From Actinomycetota bacterium (GTDB taxonomy: Bacteria; Actinomycetota; Actinomycetes; Nanopelagicales; Nanopelagicaceae): a DNA stretch of 64,000 nt. Shown piece after piece: positions 8,736 through 17,010 of this stretch. Each line of letters begins with the position of its first letter. Position 1 is the stretch's first letter. The translations under genes and the position numbers were made by a program. Where the stretch lies: NCBI GenBank assembly GCA_947450545.1, contig CANFVU010000004.1, forward strand, positions 1 to 64,000, given 5' to 3'. A model generated the notes under the pieces. It saw only the letters and a program-made list of their open reading frames with translations. It searched no databases and was not told where the DNA came from.

Positions 8736-8764
8736 TTGAGGGTTTTATTAAGGTTTTCTACTTT
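8736..8764 (+). promoter_or_regulatory. Promoter of the purine permease gene
   Basis: TTGAGG (8736-8741), a 17-base spacer and TACTTT (8759-8764) make a good housekeeping promoter. Transcription would start near 8771, giving a leader of about 124 bases. That leader can form at least two hairpins (CTGG/CCAG at 8824-8838; CGGGGT/ACCCC at 8851-8868) before the Shine-Dalgarno AGAGAGG at 8882-8888. Known purine-aptamer cores were not recognised. Confidence 0.5.
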
Positions 8765-8894
8765 TTAGCCGTTGTAAGCGCAGCCTTTCTGGAGAGTAAC
8801 CACTAAGTTTTATCCATTCCCTCCTGGCTTGCATCCAGTTTCAAACTGCACGGGGTCGCAATCACCCCCGATACCAAAATCAGAGAGGTATGAC

Positions 8895-10334
8895 ATGCTC
8901 GATAGTTTTTTTAAGATCAGCCAGCGTGGCTCAACTGTAGGTCGTGAAGTTCGCGGTGGCTTGGTCACCTTCTTCACAATGGCTTACATCGTTGCGCTGA
9001 ACCCACTCATTCTCGGTGGCGCTGTCGATGGAAACCACAAGTTCCTCGGTGGATTCTCATCATTCGGCCCTAACTTGCCATTGATTGCTGCAGCTACCGC
9101 ACTTGTTGCAGGTATTCTCACAATCTTGATGGGTGTAGTTGGAAATTTCCCACTCGCACTCGCAACAGGCCTCGGACTCAACACATTCGTTGCTTATGGA
9201 ATTGCTTCACGCATGACATGGGCAGATGCAATGGGTCTTGTTGTTCTTGAAGGTCTCATCATCACTGTTCTTGTTTTGACCGGTTTCCGTACAGCTGTAT
9301 TCAAAGCTGTTCCACAACAACTGAAGTATGCAATCTCAGTTGGTATCGGTCTATTCATTGCTCTTATCGGTCTTGTTGATTCAGGATTCGTTCGTCGCAC
9401 AGGTACTGGCCCAGTTCCAGTACAACTTGGCGATAACGGCAACCTTGTTGGTTGGCCGATTGTTGTATTCCTCGTTGGCTTGATCGTCATCATTACTTTG
9501 ATGGTTCGCAAGACAAAGGGTGCAATCCTGATTGGAATTGTTTCAGCAACAGTTCTAGCAGTCATTCTTGAGAAAGCATTCAAGATTGGCCCAAGCTTCA
9601 TTTCACCTGAAAAGAGCAATCCAAAGGGTTGGGGCCTCAACATCCCATCTCTTCCACACAACATCACAGCAACTCCACACTTCGATCTCCTCGGTCACTT
9701 CAGCTTGCTTGGCTCTTTCAAGCACGTTTCAGTTATCGCTGGAATCTTGTTGATCTTCACCCTTTTGCTCTCTGACTTCTTCGATACTGTCGGAACAGTT
9801 ACAGCAATCGGACACGAGGCAGGACTTATCGAAGCTGATGGCACAGTCCCTAACAATGAGCGCGTTCTCCTTGTTGACTCTATTGCTGCTGCTGCCGGTG
9901 GTGCTGCGGGTATTTCTTCAAATACCTCATACATCGAATCTGCATCAGGTGTTGGCGAAGGTGCACGTACAGGTTTGGCTTCAGTCGTAACCGGTATCTG
10001 CTTCTTGCTCACAACATTCTTAGCACCACTTGTTGCCGTAATCCCTTACGAGGCTGCAACTCCAGCACTTGTAATCGTCGGCTTCTTGATGATGACTCAA
10101 GTAAAAGATATCGATTGGGCAGATCTAGGAATTGCTATTCCTGCATTCTTAACAATCATCTTGATGCCTTTCACATACAGCATCTCAGTAGGTATCGGAG
10201 CTGGTTTCGTTTCACACGTCATCATCCGTTACGTACAGGGTCGCCGCAAGGAAGTTCACCCACTTCTCTTGTTGGTTGCTGGATTGTTCGTCATCTACTT
10301 CTTGTCTTCACCATTGAATGCTTGGATTGGTTAA
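8895..10334 (+). CDS. NCS2/AzgA-type guanine-hypoxanthine permease
   Basis: Proton-coupled nucleobase uptake protein of the AzgA branch, 479 residues from the ATG at 8895, with 12-14 membrane helices. Family signatures are FFTMAYIVALNP, GLGLNTFVAYG, the substrate-site segment LLSDFFDTVGTVTAIG, and SSNTSYIESASGVGEGARTGLASVVTG. The frame opens at a TTG at 8829, but AGAGAGG lies 6 bases before the ATG at 8895 and the protein then begins MLDSFFKIS as homologues do. Codon use is more regular than in its neighbours, which suggests high expression. A structured leader precedes it. Confidence 0.93.
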   Translation: MLDSFFKISQRGSTVGREVRGGLVTFFTMAYIVALNPLILGGAVDGNHKFLGGFSSFGPNLPLIAAATALVAGILTILMGVVGNFPLALATGLGLNTFVAYGIASRMTWADAMGLVVLEGLIITVLVLTGFRTAVFKAVPQQLKYAISVGIGLFIALIGLVDSGFVRRTGTGPVPVQLGDNGNLVGWPIVVFLVGLIVIITLMVRKTKGAILIGIVSATVLAVILEKAFKIGPSFISPEKSNPKGWGLNIPSLPHNITATPHFDLLGHFSLLGSFKHVSVIAGILLIFTLLLSDFFDTVGTVTAIGHEAGLIEADGTVPNNERVLLVDSIAAAAGGAAGISSNTSYIESASGVGEGARTGLASVVTGICFLLTTFLAPLVAVIPYEAATPALVIVGFLMMTQVKDIDWADLGIAIPAFLTIILMPFTYSISVGIGAGFVSHVIIRYVQGRRKEVHPLLLLVAGLFVIYFLSSPLNAWIG

Positions 10335-10355
10335 AACAAAAGTTAGAAAAGTCAG

Positions 10356-10390
10356 AAAAAAAAAGGCGCCGAGCAATCGGCGCCTTTTTT
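10356..10390. terminator. Bidirectional rho-independent terminator between the purine permease gene and crtI
   Basis: Perfect 8-bp stem GGCGCCGA/TCGGCGCC with loop GCAA (10365-10384), an A-tract upstream (10356-10364) and six T downstream (10385-10390). It works in both directions for the two convergent genes. One of the strongest terminators in the window. Confidence 0.92.
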
Positions 10391-10392
10391 AT

Positions 10393-11877
10393 TTACTTAA
10401 CGGGACCAACAATTCTTTCAGCAGCAAGACGTCCTGAAATCAAAACCATAGGAACTCCCACACCAGGTTGAGTTCCAGAACCCGCGAAGACAACATTCTC
10501 AAAACCGGCTGCCATATTTGCTGGACGGAAAGGTCCCGTCTGGAAGAAAGTATGTGCACTAGCAAATGGTGCACCAGCTTCTAAGCCCATCTCTTTCCAT
10601 TCAAGGGGAGTGGTGATGTGTTCGACTTCGATGGAATCACCAAATCCTGAGTACCCGCGAGATTCAAGGGTCTTGATCATCTCTTCGCGATACTTATTCT
10701 TCTCTCTCTTCCAATCAATGTCAGCAGTGAGGTTGGGAGTTGGGAAGAGCACGTAATACGAGCTCTTGCCTGCAGGAGCAAGCGAAGGATCATCATGAGT
10801 AGGAACGGTCACAAGAACGCTGGGATCTGACATCAAGGTCTTCTTCTTGATGAGCTCATCAAAGACACCATCCCATGACTCACCAAAATGGATGTTGTGA
10901 TGGGCAATGTGGTCATAGCTCTTATTCGACCCCACCAACATGGTGACACAGGAAGGAGAGTAATTGAGCTTCTTAACTTTGCGAGGGACGGTTCCGAGCA
11001 ACTCTTTCCACGCCACAGGAAGGTCAGGATTGAGAATGAGAGCATCACATGCGATGCGCTCACCAGTCGAAGTGATAACCGCATTGGCACGCCCACCTGA
11101 ATGTTCGACACTTGTCACAGTCGAGTTGTATTTAAATTCAACGCCATGTTTTGCCGCAGCAGCAGCCATCGCTCGGGGCACAGCATGCATTCCACCCTTA
11201 GGGAAGAAGACTCCATTAACTGAATCCATATATGCGATGACTGCATATATTGCGAGAGCTTGTTGTGGGCTAACGCCTGCATACATTGCTTGGAAAGAGT
11301 AAATCTTTTGCGTGCGGGGATCCTTCATATATTGATTAACTTTAGGAGCAAGCTTTCTAAATCCACCGATTGCAATCAACTTTGCAAGATTTGGGGTGAG
11401 TAAATTGAGAGGGGAGTCGATATTGCGATCGATAAAATCCTTCATCTCATATTTATAAAGCTTGGTTACAAAATCTACATACTTGGCGTACCCAGCTGCT
11501 TCTTCGGCGCCGATGACAGTGCGAATCTCCTCTTGCATGCGTGCAGTATCTGCATGGACATCCATTTGGGATCCATCATGAAAGAAGCCACGATAGAGAG
11601 GAGAAACCGGAATGAGATCGAGCCAATCTTTGAGTTCTTCACCAACACATGCAAATGCATCAGCAATCAAATCTGGCATCGTTAAAACGGTCGGACCAGT
11701 ATCAAAGGAATACCCATCTTTACTGAGCAAACCATTGCGACCACCAGGAACAGATTCACGTTCAACAACGGTGACTTTGCGACCAGCACCGGCAAGGCGA
11801 AGCGCAGCACTCAGCCCAGCTAAGCCCGCGCCGACAATGACTACGTGATCTGTGGGACCCGATACGCGCTTAACCAT
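10393..11877 (-). CDS. crtI: Phytoene desaturase (lycopene-forming type)
   Basis: FAD-dependent desaturase that introduces conjugated double bases into phytoene to give lycopene-type products. The 494-residue protein has the N-terminal dinucleotide fold VVIVGAGLAGLSAALRLAGAG with VVERES, the family segment GYSFDTGPTVLTMPD, and the C-terminal CrtI signature GSGTQPGVGVPMVLISGRLAAERI. The ATG overlaps the stop codon of crtE (TAATG), so crtE and crtI form one operon. It is assigned crtI rather than the second CrtI-like gene because of this pairing; the exact number of desaturation steps is unknown. Confidence 0.9.
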   Translation of the reverse strand: MVKRVSGPTDHVVIVGAGLAGLSAALRLAGAGRKVTVVERESVPGGRNGLLSKDGYSFDTGPTVLTMPDLIADAFACVGEELKDWLDLIPVSPLYRGFFHDGSQMDVHADTARMQEEIRTVIGAEEAAGYAKYVDFVTKLYKYEMKDFIDRNIDSPLNLLTPNLAKLIAIGGFRKLAPKVNQYMKDPRTQKIYSFQAMYAGVSPQQALAIYAVIAYMDSVNGVFFPKGGMHAVPRAMAAAAAKHGVEFKYNSTVTSVEHSGGRANAVITSTGERIACDALILNPDLPVAWKELLGTVPRKVKKLNYSPSCVTMLVGSNKSYDHIAHHNIHFGESWDGVFDELIKKKTLMSDPSVLVTVPTHDDPSLAPAGKSSYYVLFPTPNLTADIDWKREKNKYREEMIKTLESRGYSGFGDSIEVEHITTPLEWKEMGLEAGAPFASAHTFFQTGPFRPANMAAGFENVVFAGSGTQPGVGVPMVLISGRLAAERIVGPVK

Positions 11878-12944
11878 TAATACTTCCTTTTTGTTGCGAC
11901 ATCGGCCATATGGATAAGGAAGGATTTTGCATCAGATGTGATTGTTCCAGTCTCCAGAGCGTGAAGTGACTTATTTGTGAGGTCTGTAATCATCGACTCA
12001 ACAAAGTCAGCTGCTCCGCTAGAAGTGATTGTGGAGCGCAACTCTTCAACTTCATCAAGAGATAAGTCGGGCTTACCGAGAAGTGAGTTGATGCGAGCTT
12101 TGACGTCCGGTGTGGAACGCTCAAGTGTTGCCGCAATCAAGACAGTGCGCTTGCCTTCGCGCAAATCATCGCCTGCAGGTTTCCCGGTCTGTTCCGGATT
12201 CCCAAATACTCCAAGAAGATCATCGCGCAATTGAAAAGCTTCTCCAAGTGGAATTCCATAACCGCTGTAAGCCTCAAGATTCGATCCTGAAGAGAGCGAT
12301 GCACCGAAGTGCAGGGGACGTTCAATGCTGTACTTGCCGGATTTAAATCGAGCAACTTTCAATGAACGTTCGATACTTTCACTTGCTAATGCTTGCTCGT
12401 ATACGTCGAGATACTGTCCAGCCATGAGCTCAACGCGCATCTCGTCATAAAGAGGTAAAGCGCGAAGAAGTGATTGCGCTGCTACGCCAGATTCGTGCAG
12501 AGCTTTGCTTGCCCATACGAGCGCTAAATCTCCAAGAAGAATTGCACTTGCAACACCAAATTGTTGTGCAGATCCTTTGAGTGAACTATCGCCATGAAGT
12601 TTTTCAAATAATTTATGAATCGATGGTGCCCCGCGACGAGTATCTGACCCATCCATTACATCATCATGAATCAGAGCACATACGTGCACGAGCTCAATAG
12701 AGGCAACGGCATTTATCGATGCTTGATCAAGAACTCCGCCACTACCGACAAAACCGGCTGCTGCAAACAGTGGGCGAAAACGTTTTCCAGAATCAATTAA
12801 GAATGACTTCAGCGCATCAGCCACAGGAAAAAGTTCGCTACCAATGGAGCGAAGGTATTTGTTCTCCCTCTCCACAAAGGCAGTCAACGAGTCGTTGATT
12901 GCCTCCCGTAGCGGGTCAACGCCTGATTCGAGCGTGTAATCCAT
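11877..12944 (-). CDS. crtE: Geranylgeranyl diphosphate synthase (polyprenyl synthetase)
   Basis: Makes GGPP for carotenoids. The 355-residue protein has the first aspartate-rich motif in LIHDDVMDGSDTRRG and the second in FQLRDDLLGVFG. The open frame extends to 13154, but that part is antisense to metF; the ATG at 12944 (MDYTLESG) is chosen because TACCTT lies 6 bases before it. Mycobacterial idsA2 occupies the same place next to a metF-like gene, so idsA is an equally good name. Chain length is inferred from the crtI partner in the operon. Confidence 0.9.
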   Translation of the reverse strand: MDYTLESGVDPLREAINDSLTAFVERENKYLRSIGSELFPVADALKSFLIDSGKRFRPLFAAAGFVGSGGVLDQASINAVASIELVHVCALIHDDVMDGSDTRRGAPSIHKLFEKLHGDSSLKGSAQQFGVASAILLGDLALVWASKALHESGVAAQSLLRALPLYDEMRVELMAGQYLDVYEQALASESIERSLKVARFKSGKYSIERPLHFGASLSSGSNLEAYSGYGIPLGEAFQLRDDLLGVFGNPEQTGKPAGDDLREGKRTVLIAATLERSTPDVKARINSLLGKPDLSLDEVEELRSTITSSGAADFVESMITDLTNKSLHALETGTITSDAKSFLIHMADVATKRKY

Positions 12945-12950
12945 GCGGTA

Positions 12951-12960
12951 AAGGTACCCT
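12951..12960. promoter_or_regulatory. Two overlapping divergent -10 elements for crtE and metF
   Basis: The GGTACC centre holds TACCCT on the plus strand (12955-12960, 9 bases before metF ATG) and TACCTT on the minus strand (12951-12956, 6 bases before crtE ATG). Only 25 bases separate the two start codons, with no Shine-Dalgarno sequence on either side. Both genes would be leaderless and the boxes share two base pairs, so the two promoters probably compete. Inference. Confidence 0.45.
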
Positions 12961-12969
12961 GAACCCCCT

Positions 12970-13827
12970 ATGGATATAACACCGGTGCCCTCGATCTCCA
13001 TCGAGCTCTTCCCACCGAAAGATGAAATCGGTGAAGAGAAACTCTGGGCTGCAATCGAAAAGCTCCGAGAAATAAACCCCGATTTTGTTTCTGTGACGTA
13101 CGGCGCAGGAGGAAGTACGCGCGACCGCACTATTCGAATCGCCGAAGAGTTCACCGCCCGAACCGGAATCTCGACAGTCGCACATTTAACGTGTGTTGGC
13201 TCAACGCGCGACGAACTTTCTGCAATCTTAAATCATTACCAATCTGCTGGAATTAAAAGCATCCTCGCTCTTCGAGGTGATCCCACCGGTGGACCTCGTG
13301 CTCCGTGGGTAAGTCACCCTGGCGGATTTGATCATGCTGAACAGCTTGTTGAATTGGCGTCAGAGCGCGGTGGTTTCACAATCGGAGTGGCTGCATTTCC
13401 TGATGGCCATCCTGCCTCAGATGGAAACTTTGCCCAAGATATTGATGTTTTAATTCGCAAAGAAGAAAAAGGCGCAACATTTGCAACCACACAATTTTTC
13501 TTCGAGTACCAACGTTACGAAGCACTTGTCGAAGGGTTGCAAGCCAGAGGTTCACATCTTCCTGTGATCGCGGGTATTTTGCCGATCACTAACCTTAAAC
13601 AACTTGGCCGCATGGCAGAGTTGAGCGGAACCCCAATACCAACCAAACTTTTCGAAGGCTACGAAGAAGATCCTGAGGCAGTTCGGCAAATCGGCATTGA
13701 AATCGCGACAAACCTCTGTAACAAACTGATTGCTGCAGGAGTTCCAGGTCTACATTTTTATACGATGAATACATCGACTGCAACGCTTCAAGTAGTGAAG
13801 AACTTAGGTTTATCTCGTGACGCGTGA
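12970..13827 (+). CDS. metF: 5,10-methylenetetrahydrofolate reductase
   Basis: FAD-dependent reductase giving 5-methyl-THF for methionine synthesis. The 285-residue TIM-barrel protein shows SIELFPPKDEIGEEKL near the N-terminus, SVTYGAGGSTRDRT, HLTCVGSTRDEL, LALRGDPTGG, ATTQFFFEYQRYEAL and a C-terminal GVPGLHFYTMNTS. The start lies only 25 bases from the divergent crtE start. Its 3' end overlaps the next gene by 11 bp. Confidence 0.95.
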   Translation: MDITPVPSISIELFPPKDEIGEEKLWAAIEKLREINPDFVSVTYGAGGSTRDRTIRIAEEFTARTGISTVAHLTCVGSTRDELSAILNHYQSAGIKSILALRGDPTGGPRAPWVSHPGGFDHAEQLVELASERGGFTIGVAAFPDGHPASDGNFAQDIDVLIRKEEKGATFATTQFFFEYQRYEALVEGLQARGSHLPVIAGILPITNLKQLGRMAELSGTPIPTKLFEGYEEDPEAVRQIGIEIATNLCNKLIAAGVPGLHFYTMNTSTATLQVVKNLGLSRDA

Positions 13828-14434
13828 GAAATTCTTCGATAAGTGGTCATCACTGCACGGCAACACTCCTGTTAAAGGAATTGTCCGCGGCTGGCTGACA
13901 ATTTCATACGTTCTCGTGAAGCCTCTTGCTCTCTTAAGAATCTCTCCACATGTACTCACTCTTGCAGGAGTCTTTGCTGCAGTAGGTACATGGCGTGCTG
14001 CTCATTCTTGGCTTGGAATAGTTCTGCTCGTCTTTTCACTTCTATGCGACGGTATTGATGGCTCGCTCGCAATGGTGCGCGAAATGGATAGTCGCTGGGG
14101 TGCAATAACGGACTCAGTCGCCGATCGAGTCTCGGAACTCTTCTGGGCCTTAGCTTTTTACGCTTTAGGAGCCCCAACCATTGTCATTGCTATTGCATGG
14201 GTAGCAGCGGGAACTCAGGAATATGTTCGATCACGCATGGGTGGTCTAGGAGCGAAAGCAATCACGCAAGTGACGATTGCTGAGCGTCCTGTTCGCGCAT
14301 CACTTCTTTTTATTGGAATGGTTTCTATCCATACTCACTTCGATATGCTCAATCGAAGCGCGTGGATGTGGATGATCATGCAAGTAATTAGTTTTGCACT
14401 GGTGCTTAATGATGGTTACGGTCGATTGAAGTAG
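13817..14434 (+). CDS. CDP-alcohol phosphatidyltransferase family membrane protein
   Basis: Member of the family that transfers a phosphoalcohol from a CDP-activated donor, building phospholipid head groups. The 205-residue protein has about five membrane segments. The signature is recognisable as DGSLAM-x8-GAITDSVAD, matching the spacing DGxxAR-x8-GxxxDxxxD, but the arginine is replaced by methionine. It overlaps metF by 11 bp and is therefore co-transcribed with it. Its 3' end overlaps the convergent CrtI-like gene by 29 bp. Substrate unknown; phosphatidylglycerol- or inositol-phosphate synthase types are both possible. Confidence 0.78.
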   Translation: MTREKFFDKWSSLHGNTPVKGIVRGWLTISYVLVKPLALLRISPHVLTLAGVFAAVGTWRAAHSWLGIVLLVFSLLCDGIDGSLAMVREMDSRWGAITDSVADRVSELFWALAFYALGAPTIVIAIAWVAAGTQEYVRSRMGGLGAKAITQVTIAERPVRASLLFIGMVSIHTHFDMLNRSAWMWMIMQVISFALVLNDGYGRLK

Positions 14435-15938
14435 AACCATCTGCTCGACCAATAGCTTCTGCAACAAGTTCAGCGCTCATTCCAACAAGTGGTAATCCGC
14501 CGCCAGGGTGAGCAGACCCACCGACGCAATAGAGATTTTTTAGCGGTGAGCGATTGGATGCTCGCATAAATGCAGCACGTGGGCCATTACTTGATGTTCC
14601 ATAAATGGAGCCACCCGGTGCGCGAACGGTTGCTTCAAGATCTGCAGGTGTTCGAAATTCCATCACATCAAGCCTCTCTGAAACTCGTAATCCAAATGAA
14701 TCTAATTTGGCAATAATCTTCTCCGCATATTCACGGGGGTTTGCATTCCAATCAACTCCATTTTTCGGATCATGTCGAGGAGCGTTGACGAGAACAAACC
14801 ATGCTTCCTTATTTTCACCCTTCACCATTGTGGAATCGTCAGGCGCACAGATATAAATCGTCGGATCTTCGACCACTTCATTCTTTGCAAAAATTGATTC
14901 GAATTCTTGATCGTAATCGCTTGGGAAAAAGACGTTGTGGTGTCTCATGCGAGGCAAATCCCCAGATACTCGTGAATTATCCAAACCGAGAAGTAAGGAG
15001 AAACCTGCAAGAGAGCGATCTGCTTTTGATAACTTCTTGCGCTCACCGCGCACGGACTTCACTGAAGAGGGAATCAAGGAGTTGTAGACGAGATCTGCAT
15101 CTGCATTCGCGACTACTTTTTCAGCATGGATAACTTCTCCCGATTCCAGCGTGACCCCAATAGCGGTTTCGTTTTCGACAAGAATTTGCGAAACGGGTGA
15201 ATTGAGATGGATTTTTACACTGAGGTCTACACATCTCTTTTCGAGAGCTGTAGCAAGTGTGCCTAACCCTCCCGTGAGGTGCCATGCTCCAAAGGTAGAT
15301 TCCACAAAAGCAATGGTCAGAAGAACTGCGGGAGCTTTGCGGGGATCAGAACCGGAATACGTTGCATAGCGATCAACAATTTTTTGGAGGTATGGATTAG
15401 ACGTTGCATCTGCAGTAAATCCACGGAGGGATTTCCATGGTGCAATCGTCCTTAAATCTTTGAGAAAACCTTTTCTCTTAAGCAAGGAAGCAATTGATGG
15501 GAGTTCTGATTCGATAAATGGTCCGCGAGAGGCATCCCACATATGTTCTGCTTTTTGCATGAGGGCATGCCATTCATCAGCAGCTTCTTTGCCAAGAGCT
15601 TTTTCGATGGAGTTACATACTTCAGGAAGTGAGAGATTTGGAAAATCAAAGCTCACACCATCAGCGAAGTGATAGGCAAAAGCTGGATCAACTCCCTTTA
15701 GTCCAACTTCTGTTTCAAACCTTTTCCCAGTGCGGATAAAGAGATCTCGAAAGACCGCAGGAAGAGTAAGAAGTGAAGGTCCGGTGTCGAATGCATAGTC
15801 ACCAATCCACTCAGTGCGGCATTTGCCTCCAATTTGATTGGATGCTTCGTAGATCGAAACTTCGTGTCCATATTTAGCTAAGCGTGCAGCGGAAGCTAAG
15901 CCACCAATACCAGCACCAATGACAACAACGCGGGCCAT
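14406..15938 (-). CDS. Second CrtI-like carotenoid FAD oxidoreductase (CrtD/CrtN/CrtO type)
   Basis: 510-residue FAD enzyme of the phytoene desaturase superfamily: VVVIGAGIGGLASAARLAKYG at the N-terminus, YAFDTGPSLLTLP, and the C-terminal GGSAHPGGGLPLVGMSAELVAEAI. It differs clearly from the crtI product, so it probably acts later in the pathway. It is last in the operon after the CruF-like and glycosyltransferase genes (TAATG overlap with the latter). By that context a 3',4'-desaturase of a hydrated carotenoid end (CrtD-like) is most likely; a ketolase or diapocarotenoid oxidase role cannot be excluded. Confidence 0.8.
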   Translation of the reverse strand: MARVVVIGAGIGGLASAARLAKYGHEVSIYEASNQIGGKCRTEWIGDYAFDTGPSLLTLPAVFRDLFIRTGKRFETEVGLKGVDPAFAYHFADGVSFDFPNLSLPEVCNSIEKALGKEAADEWHALMQKAEHMWDASRGPFIESELPSIASLLKRKGFLKDLRTIAPWKSLRGFTADATSNPYLQKIVDRYATYSGSDPRKAPAVLLTIAFVESTFGAWHLTGGLGTLATALEKRCVDLSVKIHLNSPVSQILVENETAIGVTLESGEVIHAEKVVANADADLVYNSLIPSSVKSVRGERKKLSKADRSLAGFSLLLGLDNSRVSGDLPRMRHHNVFFPSDYDQEFESIFAKNEVVEDPTIYICAPDDSTMVKGENKEAWFVLVNAPRHDPKNGVDWNANPREYAEKIIAKLDSFGLRVSERLDVMEFRTPADLEATVRAPGGSIYGTSSNGPRAAFMRASNRSPLKNLYCVGGSAHPGGGLPLVGMSAELVAEAIGRADGSTSIDRNHH

Positions 15939-17008
15939 TATGAAAGCTGCCTTCCGCGCCAGACAAGTCCACCAACGCTTTTGCGGCGCAGCGATTCAAC
16001 TATCAAAACGATAAGCAAGAGAGCAGCTAGGGGATGGGCGAAGATATTTGCTGGTGAGCTTTTTGTGCGGGCTGATGCGATTGCATGAGAAAGAGCTGTT
16101 AAAAGATAAGCGATCCAACCAGATGCGTAGCCTGCTATACCCAGCGCTATTGGTACTACTTGTGTGAGAGCAATGAGAGCAATGGTGAAGATGGTTCCAA
16201 CAATCCCGCCAAAAGCATTCCACAATGATTTTGTGTAGCCATTGATTAAATCTGGAGCGCTCTCATACATGCGGCATTCTGCAACGCTGCTCGCTTCAGC
16301 GACTCCACCTTTAAAGCCAGCGTCTATCAAAGTCCGTGCTAAACGAAGATCATCGAGCACTTCACCTTTGATCGATGAATGACCTTCAATTGCAAAGTAT
16401 GCCGACCTGCGAATAATCATAAATTGACCGTTAGCAATCGTCATTGAGCTAACTCCAAATCGCTCTGCAATACGAAGTGGCACCGATGCAAGCCACGACC
16501 ATTGCAAGAGAGGCTGAAATAAGCGTTCTAAGAAAGAGATGGCAATTTGGCGTGGATACGGTGAGATGAAATCCCAATGGAGCTCATCCATTATTTGAAT
16601 GCTAGAAACTATTGCTGTCGGATCTATTCGCACGTCAGCATCAAGGAAGACTAAGTATTCGCCTGTTGAAGCTTGTGCCAACTGCCAGCACGCCCAATTT
16701 TTGCCGAGCCATCCTTCCGGGAGAGAAGTCCCATCTAACTTTTGAATGTAGTGCTTCTCGAGAAGAGCTCCCGTGGAGTCCGAACTTGAATCATTGAGCG
16801 CTAAAAAGTTCCAATCTGAAAGTCCTTGTGATTTCTGGACAGAGGTCACAACACCGTCAACATTGCTCTCTTCATTGCGCATAGGAATAAGCACGGAAAC
16901 TGAACTGCTGATACGAGCATCGTTAAGTGGTTTCACCACTCGCATTGTCAGAGAATTGAGGAGGGTGAGGAGAGTTCCAACACCGCAGAGCACAATTAAC
17001 ACGAACAT
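15938..17008 (-). CDS. Family 2 glycosyltransferase, membrane-bound, probably carotenoid glycosyltransferase
   Basis: 356-residue GT2 enzyme with an N-terminal membrane segment, catalytic core from about 35 (SVSVLIPMRNEESNVDGVV), metal-binding DAD in LVFLDADVR, an acidic DD in GEVLDDLRLAR, and C-terminal membrane helices. This is the architecture of carotenoid and hopanoid glycosyltransferases (CruG, CrtQ). It sits between a CruF-like hydratase gene and a CrtI-like gene, overlapping the latter by one base. I infer that it adds a sugar to the hydroxyl made by the CruF-like enzyme; the sugar is unknown. Confidence 0.8.
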   Translation of the reverse strand: MFVLIVLCGVGTLLTLLNSLTMRVVKPLNDARISSSVSVLIPMRNEESNVDGVVTSVQKSQGLSDWNFLALNDSSSDSTGALLEKHYIQKLDGTSLPEGWLGKNWACWQLAQASTGEYLVFLDADVRIDPTAIVSSIQIMDELHWDFISPYPRQIAISFLERLFQPLLQWSWLASVPLRIAERFGVSSMTIANGQFMIIRRSAYFAIEGHSSIKGEVLDDLRLARTLIDAGFKGGVAEASSVAECRMYESAPDLINGYTKSLWNAFGGIVGTIFTIALIALTQVVPIALGIAGYASGWIAYLLTALSHAIASARTKSSPANIFAHPLAALLLIVLIVESLRRKSVGGLVWRGRQLS

Positions 17009-17010
17009 AT

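Noticed and set aside
8829-8894. Upstream TTG start for the purine permease
   Set aside because: No ribosome binding site precedes it, while the ATG at 8895 has AGAGAGG at good distance and a family-like N-terminus.
12945-13154. 70-residue N-terminal extension of GGPP synthase
   Set aside because: It lies wholly antisense to metF, has no family likeness, and a start with an adjacent -10 box exists at 12944.
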